From NCBI GenBank assembly GCA_036245805.1, contig BTRK01000003.1, forward strand, positions 4,526,001-4,590,000: a stretch of DNA of 64,000 nt, in the 5' to 3' direction. Numbering within the stretch: position 1 is the stretch's first letter; the number at the start of each line of letters is the position of its first letter. Both the position numbers and the translations under genes were made by a program. Of the stretch, positions 57,366 to 64,000 are shown in pieces. The notes beneath the pieces are model-generated. The model was not told where the DNA came from. It made no database searches and was given only the letters and a program-made list of their open reading frames with translations. The DNA comes from Pristionchus mayeri. Taxonomy: Eukaryota > Nematoda > Chromadorea > Rhabditida > Neodiplogasteridae.

Positions 57366-58751
57366 TCAGGTGAGGATGGGTCTGTACTCTTCATAAGCTG
57401 TACTCCACCAAAGGGGTTCAATCGTTCTCTTGAGATCATCGCGCCATCGGACCTTGGGGTGGCCTTGAAGGCGCGCACGGTTGTAGGGCGTCCACAAGGT
57501 AGTCGCACGCGTCCAGTGGTTGACTTGCATCTCCCGTAACTTAAGCGCCCATTTTGCTTTGCATCTGAGGGCTTCCTTATTCCAGTCGCGTACTCCAGTG
57601 ATCTCCCGCAGTCTCTCGTTTCTCATTCGGTCCTTGAGTGTCACCCCAGCCACGCGCTCCATTCTGCGCTCCATCTTCCTTAGTGTGACATTGAGACGTT
57701 CTTTGTCGCTTGCTCGAAGTGCCCACGTCTCACTCCCGTAGAGTACGGTTGATTTGACGCAGGAGTCGAAGAGGCGTCTCTTTGTCTTCATGGGTAGAAT
57801 GCGACTGGCGAGTAGGTGAGAAAGCTTGCTCCATGCAGCCCAACCCAATCGAATTCGGTGTTCCAGTTCGACAGAGGGATCAAGGGGGAGAGAGATCTTC
57901 CCGCCAAGATAGGTGGCTGAATCAGCGAAGCAGAACACTTGATTATTGATTACGATGGGTGATCGAGTGGTGGTGCATGAGGTGAGGACGACTGTCTTCC
58001 AAGCGTTGACTTCGAGTCCGACTCGTGAACAGGCCTCTACCAACTTCCTTAGCATCTTCTCCATTTCCGGACGGTTCTTGGCAATGAGTGCGACATCATC
58101 GGCATACTCCAGATGACAAAGATATCTTCCGTCAATCCGGAGTCCGCAGTCCTCCCAGTCGATGTCGTCCATTGCGAGGCGGAGTACAGCGTTGAAGAGG
58201 CGTGGGGACAAAGTGTCTCCCTGTCGGACTCCTCTCTTCACCTGCACGGGCACCACATCTTCGTTCACTCTGATGAGGGTCGAAGACGACTCATAGAGGC
58301 GCCGAAGGAGATGCACGAGGGTTGGGTGTACTCCTGCCTTACAGAGAGCCTGCCATACTGCATTCCATTCCACACAATCGAAAGCCTTGGTGAAGTCCAC
58401 GAATCCTAGGTACAATGGGATATTGTACTCGTAACTCCTTTCAGCGATTTGTTTGACTGCGTGCAGGTTGTCGATCGTAGAGTGCCCTTTGCGGAAACCA
58501 GCTTGGGTGAGGGACTCAGTTTCATCGAGGCACACTTCGATTCGCTTCAAGATAACTCGGGTGATGCTCTTTAGAGTGACTGTCAGAAGGGAGATGGGCC
58601 TATAGTTGGACATCTTGGTTGTGTCTCCTTTCTTGTGCAGTAGGGAGACTACAGCTTCGACGAGGCCTTCAGGGACAGTGTCACCAGCCACAAGGTGGTT
58701 TAGCAGATCGGCCATTGGTTGAGCAAGGAACTCACGAGACAGATTGAGCAT
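57366..58751 (-). pseudogene. LINE reverse transcriptase region
   Basis: A 461-codon open stretch: NYRPISLL, QAGFRKGHSTIDNLHAV, FVDFTKAFDCVEW, GVRQGDTLSPRLFN and catalytic YADDVALI, then a C-terminal region ending GHPKVRWRDDLKR. These are the ordered RT motifs with the RTE-like FRKG-x-STID block. The first methionine is internal; the frame should continue upstream but is shifted near 58780. Confidence 0.9.
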
Positions 58752-60107
58752 GTCTGGGAGAACTCTATCAGAGCCAGGGAGTGACCACTCTTGAGGTGTG
58801 CAAGAGCATCACAGCACTCATCAGCCAAGAAAGGAGGAAAAGGCTCAGTAGAGGGAGGAATGGCGAGAGGGAGAGAAACAACAGGCGTGTAGAGAGCCTC
58901 GTAGAAGCGTTGGACTTCAGTCTTAGTCGCTTGTTGGGAAAGCGCTCCAGAGACGGAGTCAGGCACGAGAAGGCGCTTCTTGGTTGCGTGTAAATCTCTT
59001 GTGGCCCGCACGATACTTCTTCCCATCATGGCTGCATCTTTGGCTTACTTTTCTTTCCTTCGGCGGATGTCATCACAGATGGCGGCACGGGAGGCTTTGC
59101 AGGCAATCGAGTAGGCGAGGGCATCAGCAGGGTTTGATCTCAAAAGATGGCGACTGGCGATGAGGCGGCGAGTTGAGGGCGAAATCCAGGGTGGCACTCT
59201 TGACGTTTCCTCCAACTGTTGGTAGCGGCAATATGGGCGAAAGCGATGATTGATGAGTAGGCTTCTGGAGCAGACTTGGGGCGGGCAAGGGGCAGAGATC
59301 CGAGTAAGTTAGAGTCAGCAGAGTAAGCGCGCCGGTCGAAATCGTAACGCTCTCTGTGACGTCTCTGCTTGGCCTTGCCGGGAAGGTAGAGACACATTTG
59401 GACGAGGCGGTGATCGGATATGAACTCGAAGCGACCGACTACTCCACAGCTGACAACTCGCGCGGAAGGAGGGGCAGCGATGTAGTCTATCTGGGAGAGT
59501 GTAGTGCCGTTGGGGGACCGCCAAGTCCATAGACGGCCGTGTCTCTTCTTCTGGAATGTGTTCCATACGCGCAGGTTGTTACGCACGTAGGCCTCGGTGA
59601 AAGTGCGGCCGCGTGAGTTTGGGGACTGAGAGGCGTAGGGCCCGATATGACATTCATTACCAGGCTCTTGCGACACTCTACAGTTGAAGTCACCCATCAA
59701 CACTGGCGTGTAACCTCTGGGCGCGCTCTGCAGAGCGGCGTCAACCTGGTCGAGGAATGCGTCGTACACGCGATCGTCATAGGAGGACGTCGGAGCGTAC
59801 ACACAAACGAGGAAGACACGTTCTTGAGGCAACTGCAGAGTGGCCAAACGAGGAGAGAGGCCTAGAAACACAGCTCCTTGCGCCAACTGCGCCGCGGAGG
59901 AGTAAAGCGACACCGTGAGACGCGGTGGTACTGCCCGAGTGGAAGACCACAGTGCCTGAGGAAGTGAGAGAGAAGGAGCACTGCTATGACATCCCACTTG
60001 ATCTTGCCGAGGGCCAGTTCCAACTCGATGAGCTTGTCTCTTGAGGCGAGGGTCCGCGCATTGATGGTGCCGATGAAGAGGTGGCGATCCATCGAAGAGG
60101 CTTGCAA
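58700..60107 (-). pseudogene. LINE endonuclease and linker, frameshifted
   Basis: 60107 to about 59995: GTINARTLASRDKLIELEL, then KIKWDVIAV. After a shift, 59997-59140: VCVYAPTSSYDDR, LMGDFNCRV, LWTWRSPNG, QIDYIAA and SDHRLVQM. These are AP-endonuclease motifs. The usual catalytic SE(x)R segment after WDVIA is missing at the break. 59029 to about 58790 continues the linker (QRFYEALYTPV) in another frame. Confidence 0.85.
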
Positions 60108-60119
60108 CTACCGCGGGCC

Positions 60120-60538
60120 AAACGCTTCTGGTAGAGGGACGCTGGGTGGAGGGAGCGACGGGGGAGAAAAAACAACCCGCCGCTCGCCAATTGCTTGTCG
60201 ACCCAGAATCTTATTTCTGGGTCGAATTTCTGGTCAGAATCTTATTTCGACATCTGCATGATAAATTAATTGAACCATCCTTTGGTGTGTTAGGCACAAC
60301 CGTTCAGTGGCATCGTGTATCCATCTTCACAATCTTTACACGTAATGCAATTTACTATGATTACTGGCAGGGATAGGCTGGTAGGCAGCACAGCGTGTAA
60401 AAGGGGGGATGAAAGTTCATTTGCGTGACCGATCGATTTTCGGATCGAACTCGCCCCCTCACTGTACCTTATTATCACTCCTAGAGTCGGTTTATGGAAA
60501 GTCATCCCTGATTTTGAAACAGTGGGCAAAATATATTA
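60120..60538. other. no gene; possible 5' end of LINE
   Basis: CTTATTTCTGGGTCGAATTT and nearby CAGAATCTTATTTCG are partly repetitive. No exon is seen. Confidence 0.35.
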
Positions 60539-60664
60539 TCAATATAGAGTAGAGGAAGATAGAAGAATCGTATTATGAGTGGATTGATCCTTAACGGTAA
60601 CGGAGTCATCCGTGAATCGGGACTTTATCGCACTCTTAAACTGCGCAAACGACATCTGACACAT
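60539..60664 (-). pseudogene. truncated copy of first exon of the 61433-62133 gene
   Basis: MCQMSFAQFKSAIKSRFTDD continues nearly as in the complete copy, then stops at TGA where homology ends. The upstream promoter region (to about 60980), including TATATAAATGGC, is also duplicated. No downstream exon is present; the LINE lies on that side. Confidence 0.7.
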
Positions 60665-60979
60665 TGTGATGACCTATGATCAGAGAAGAAATATGCCATT
60701 TATATACTCGTGTCACTATTCCCGCCTCCTCCATCCTACACTTTGGCGATAAATGGTTACGAGTTATGATCTAGAGATCAAAAATCAAGGACCGATCGAT
60801 GAAGTGCGCGTTTGAAAAGATCAAACATGCGCGTTTGATCTTTTCACCTTTGACCTGGATATTACTTACCTTTATTATTAGAGAGGAAAGTGAGAGAAAT
60901 GAATCGTCTCTTGCGAGTGTTAAAGAAGATACGGCGAGATCGAAACCGTGATTGAGGGAAGCGTAAGTGCTCGCTAGTA

Positions 60980-61432
60980 GATCTAGTAATAGATGAGGAC
61001 GGGGCCAAAGCATGCAATCTGGAGTAATCCGTCACCGTAATCCCCGCTTATTTATGTACCATACATCTTTCCTTCTTGATGTCATCGCAGGGAGTACAAC
61101 GTATTCCTTCTTCGCCGGGCCGAAACAATTGAAGAGGGCTGTGGGTCTCATCCCAACCGCGCAACGAGCAAACGGAAACGAGAAATGGGCGAACGGTGTC
61201 CCCGACACAATTGAAGCAATAGACAACAATTAAATTATCGTTTATCATTTCAAACCAAGAACAATGATAAGAGATTATCGACTTTACAAGTAAACTGGCA
61301 TGTAATTACAGATAACCAGAAAGGGATAGGCAGGGATACTCCCGATACGTGATCTACACATCTGTCATGCACTCAATTAATGTTCTGTATTCTAGGGAAC
61401 AGTCGGCCAACTACGGTACTACGGTACCTCAA
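60980..61432. other. no gene seen
   Basis: Spacer between the two copies. Open frames at 61012-61250 on both strands lack support. Confidence 0.4.
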
Positions 61433-62133
61433 CTAATAGCCGTTGGTGTCAGAGAGGAAGGCCAGCTTGAAATAGTGTTCTCTGCTGCCCCAATCACCTG
61501 AGGCGGTCGATGTCTTAGGAGATGCAGTCGAAGAATTGGATGAGGGGGCAATGGGAAGGGGAGAGGAATCTGCAATAAGACACAATACTCAATAAAGTAT
61601 TTGCAAAGCTAAGGCTAAATTAAATCAACTGACATAAAAATTACAATTATTTTTTTTTCGAGGCGTGGGTGGCGCAGTGGTGTGAGGCGCTGCTCGTCAT
61701 ACAAGGCTCCCGAGTTCGATCCCCCGCCTGGGCAGACCAAGCCCTCTATCCCTCCGGGGTCGGTAAATTGGTAGTGACCCCGGTCGCGAAAGGTAACGTT
61801 CCCTAGAAGCACTTTGGACAGCAGGGATACGTAGTCCTAAGCAGTAGTCGGCCTCACCGCACTACACCACCTAGCGTAGTCGTTTACGACTGTAAAATCG
61901 CTTGACGTGGCTGCACCTTTACCTTTACCTTTATGTTGATTTTTCTTAGCCTAACATTTGAAACTAATGAAATAATAAACAATAGACGACGCACCACCAA
62001 ACGAGAAGTTGGGACAAGTAGAGGAAGATAGAAGAATCTTATTATGAGTGGATTGATCCTTGACGGTAACGGAGTCATAAATGAATCGGGACTTTATCGC
62101 GCTCTTAAACTGCGCAAACGACATCTGAAACAT
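61433..62133 (-). CDS. small two-exon gene, 91 residues, family unknown
   Basis: Exon 1 62133-61995 (MFQMSFAQFKSAIKSRFIYD, then SSSTCPNFSFG) and exon 2 61569-61433 (SSPLPIAPSSNSSTASPKTS, then GSREHYFKLAFLSDTNGY, stop TAG). The GTGCGT donor and TTGCAG acceptor join in phase. The middle is Ser/Pro/Thr-rich and likely unstructured. No family is recognised. The 425 bp intron contains a SINE in antisense. A TATA box at about 62168-62176 (minus strand GTATATAAATGG) sits about 40 bp before the start. A truncated paralog is at 60539-60664. Confidence 0.65.
61660..61935 (+). mobile_element. tRNA-derived SINE in intron
   Basis: An RNA polymerase III promoter is visible: A box GGTGGCGCAGTGGTGTGAGG and B box GAGTTCGATCCCCC, about 35 bp apart. 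An unrelated body of about 180 bp follows, then a simple tail (CTTTAC repeated three times). This is the usual plan of a tRNA-head SINE. A cloverleaf is not intact, so it is not a tRNA gene. Confidence 0.8.
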
Positions 62134-62165
62134 TGTGATGACCTATGATCAGAGATGAAATATGC

Positions 62166-62177
62166 CATTTATATACT
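62166..62177 (-). promoter_or_regulatory. TATA box of the 61433-62133 gene
   Basis: Minus-strand GAGTATATAAATGGC, about 40 bp upstream of the start codon, is conserved in the truncated paralog at about 60696-60706. Confidence 0.55.
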
Positions 62178-63185
62178 CGTGTCACTACTCCCGCCTCCTC
62201 CATCCTACACTTTGGTGATAAATGGTTACGAGTTATGATCTCGAGATCAAAAATCAAGGACCGATCGAAGAAGTACATGCGCGTTTGATCTTTTCACCTT
62301 TGATCTGGATATGACTTACCTTTATTATTAGAGAGGGAAGTGAGAGAAAGAAGTGAGAGAAGAGTGTTCACGGCGAAATAGTAACCGCGATTCGTGTGCT
62401 CGCGAGTAGATCTAGTTAAAGTAATAGATCATCGATGGCCTGGAAGGAAGGAAATATCGATAAATAGCACAAAAACAACGAAAACCAGAAGAATTTTCAC
62501 GAAAGAAGACCGTAGATACTTATTAAAAGGAATACTGAAAAGGTTTACATTTGATTACATTTAATTAGCAATTTTTGGGAATGTTTATCATGCAAATGTG
62601 CAATTTCATAAGCTCCTCATGTAATTTTAAGTTCAATATCAGTTTGGTCGATTTTGATGGATATGCCAAGCACGGAACTGAAAAGTGAATACTTGTTATG
62701 GCTGAAGAAATTGAAAGTTAGTTTGTTTTGTGCTCTTAATTATTAAGCCTTAATATGTTTGCCACTTTTGTTTTGTGTTCATTGGTGTTGCGAGATGGAT
62801 TTATGGACTCTTCTTGCTAAGCTGTGGTCTCGCTTTCACTCAAAAGCCTCTTGAAGAAGGAAACTTTTCGAGTAAGATGTCCTCACACTACTTTCCTCAC
62901 CCATTATGGTACTAGTTTGATATTATCTATTTGGAGATTCCTTACTTCATTCTCGACGAAGAGTTGTGAAAAGAGCAGAACAACATTCGAGATATGATTC
63001 CGGAACTAACGAGAAACGAGAAATGTCCATTCGTATCTCCCATAATCAAGTGCAGGGGAGGACGCGGCGTCTTCCGAAGCAATCGAGTTATGCCCATTTG
63101 AAGCCGCAGTAATCCGTTGGTGTTATCCTCGTAATTACATATATTACCCAACTGATCGCAATTGTGTTTTCCCAATATTACTGAG
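62178..63185. other. upstream duplicated DNA, then no gene
   Basis: To about 62410 this is the second copy of 60700-60980. The rest has no supported exon. Confidence 0.4.
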
Positions 63186-63316
63186 TAGGGTTCTCTTATT
63201 GGAAAATTTTTGTATCATTTTCAGATATGTTTCACATGCACTATATACATGACCTATATAGTGTATATGAAACATATCTAAAAATGATACAAAAATTGTC
63301 CAATAAGAGAACCCTA
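63186..63316. mobile_element. palindromic MITE, 8-bp TSD TTACTGAG
   Basis: Termini TAGGGTTCTCTTATTGG at both ends, exact TTACTGAG flanks (63178-63185 and 63317-63324), centre CAGATATGTTTCACATGC with TATATAGTGTATATG. It is the best-preserved member of this family in the window. Confidence 0.95.
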
Positions 63317-63324
63317 TTACTGAG

Positions 63325-64000
63325 TGAGGCGGCATAAACATTGTTGATTTTTTATTTGTCGATTGAGAAGTGGTTAGTGCAAGGAGCAACGAACTATTGC
63401 TAAAAACAAGCACTCCCACCACAGGAGAACCATTGCGGTGTTGTCCATTACACTCACTCGAGAATGGCAAAGTGCATGGCATTTGCGATGGATTAGAGTG
63501 CGGGTTGTTTGGACCATCCTCCCATCAGATCGATGGAACTGCAACAGTACGGCTTGTTTCACTGGACATTCACTGGACATTCTGGTCCTCAACGCTAGTC
63601 GCGAGCGGTGGGGTGCGCATTCCGTCCCACCGTCTCCTCCATTGGCTCCGCCTAAGCAAAGCCTTTCCAAAATTTCGGTATTTAGGCCACGTCATTCAAA
63701 GAGCCAAATCGAATCGTTACCTCAAACTTGGGTAATTAAACCGACGCTAATGGCGGTGCGTCGAGAATATGGAAGTATTTCGGTCTGGTACCACAAAGGT
63801 ACCACTATATCTCATTAACCGACTGCGTGAATACGTTGATAATCGGTGAGCTCACACACACCGAAGTATCGTACACGCACAACAAATTCCAAAACGATCC
63901 GAGTTTTTCCACCTATGTGAAAATAGTTGCGAAAATTTCCAAAAATGAGTCAAAAATTTCAAGCAAGACACTCACTTTTGCGCTCAAATCACTCCTCCTA
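63325..64000. other. no confident gene
   Basis: Open frames at 63370-63820 on both strands overlap and none shows a domain. A short direct repeat CACTGGACATT occurs twice at about 63560-63582. A gene continuing past the right edge is possible. Confidence 0.3.

Larger units (their letters stand above)
57310..60120 (-). mobile_element. decayed RTE-type LINE
   Basis: A minus-strand non-LTR retrotransposon with endonuclease then reverse transcriptase in one original frame, now split by at least two frameshifts (near 59990 and 58780). There is no upstream ORF1-like protein and the tail is a simple repeat, both typical of the RTE clade. Confidence 0.85.

Noticed and set aside
61660..61740. Functional tRNA gene
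   Set aside because: A and B boxes are present but the acceptor and anticodon stems do not form; the downstream body and tail fit a SINE.
63370..63818. Overlapping open frames on both strands at the right edge
   Set aside because: None has a recognisable domain, paralog or clear splice sites, so no gene is called.

Overview
The window is nuclear DNA from a nematode, probably a rhabditid-like or diplogastrid-like species; the genus cannot be named from sequence alone. The evidence is many roughly 45-70 bp introns with TTTCAG-type acceptors, nematode-style families (F-box paralogs, short secreted proteins, mariner and RTE elements), AT-rich intergenic DNA and a very high load of palindromic transposons. 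There is no bacterial, viral or CRISPR content.

Layout. 1-1023: 3' part of a mariner whose inverted repeat cuts off a host exon. 1100-8640: a nested tandem repeat (units of about 600 bp with about 115 bp sub-repeats). 8628-10200: foldback DNA and an interspersed repeat. 10951-12854: a broken DGAT2-like acyltransferase fragment and an adenylate kinase-like gene with altered active-site residues. 12914-18203: a 13-exon THAP-domain, Kolobok-like transposase gene whose exons join in one frame to 870 codons; its introns hold three short elements with 8-bp target duplications. 18758-21169: a 2.4 kb near-perfect palindrome flanked by TTAA; a related empty site at 9647 supports the TTAA duplication.

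22410-23567 and 39612-40426 (inverted) are paralogous small secreted cysteine-containing proteins. 34116-37600 and 40820-42916 are direct paralogous F-box genes; the first is a pseudogene carrying an apparently intact mariner (34957-36199) and a 1.3 kb foldback (37633-38939). Between lie a Tc1-type non-autonomous element, a multi-pass membrane protein gene, coiled-coil exons, a decayed mariner and a hAT-type MITE.

44185-52089 holds an unrecognised Cys-ended gene, a secreted Gly/Pro-rich protein gene with a TATA box, and two tandem TAZ-like zinc-finger genes. 52100-57156 is mostly unassigned DNA with palindromes and a Gly-rich gene. 57310-60120 is a decayed RTE-type LINE. 60539-62133 holds a truncated and a complete copy of a small two-exon gene; the complete copy carries a tRNA-derived SINE in its intron.

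The unifying theme is target-site-marked palindromic transposons: TTAA-flanked long foldbacks, TA-flanked mariner/Tc1 elements, and at least eight short palindromes with exact or near 8-bp target duplications that share central sequence but differ at their ends. The most notable single locus is the apparently intact THAP/Kolobok-like gene next to a TTAA foldback.
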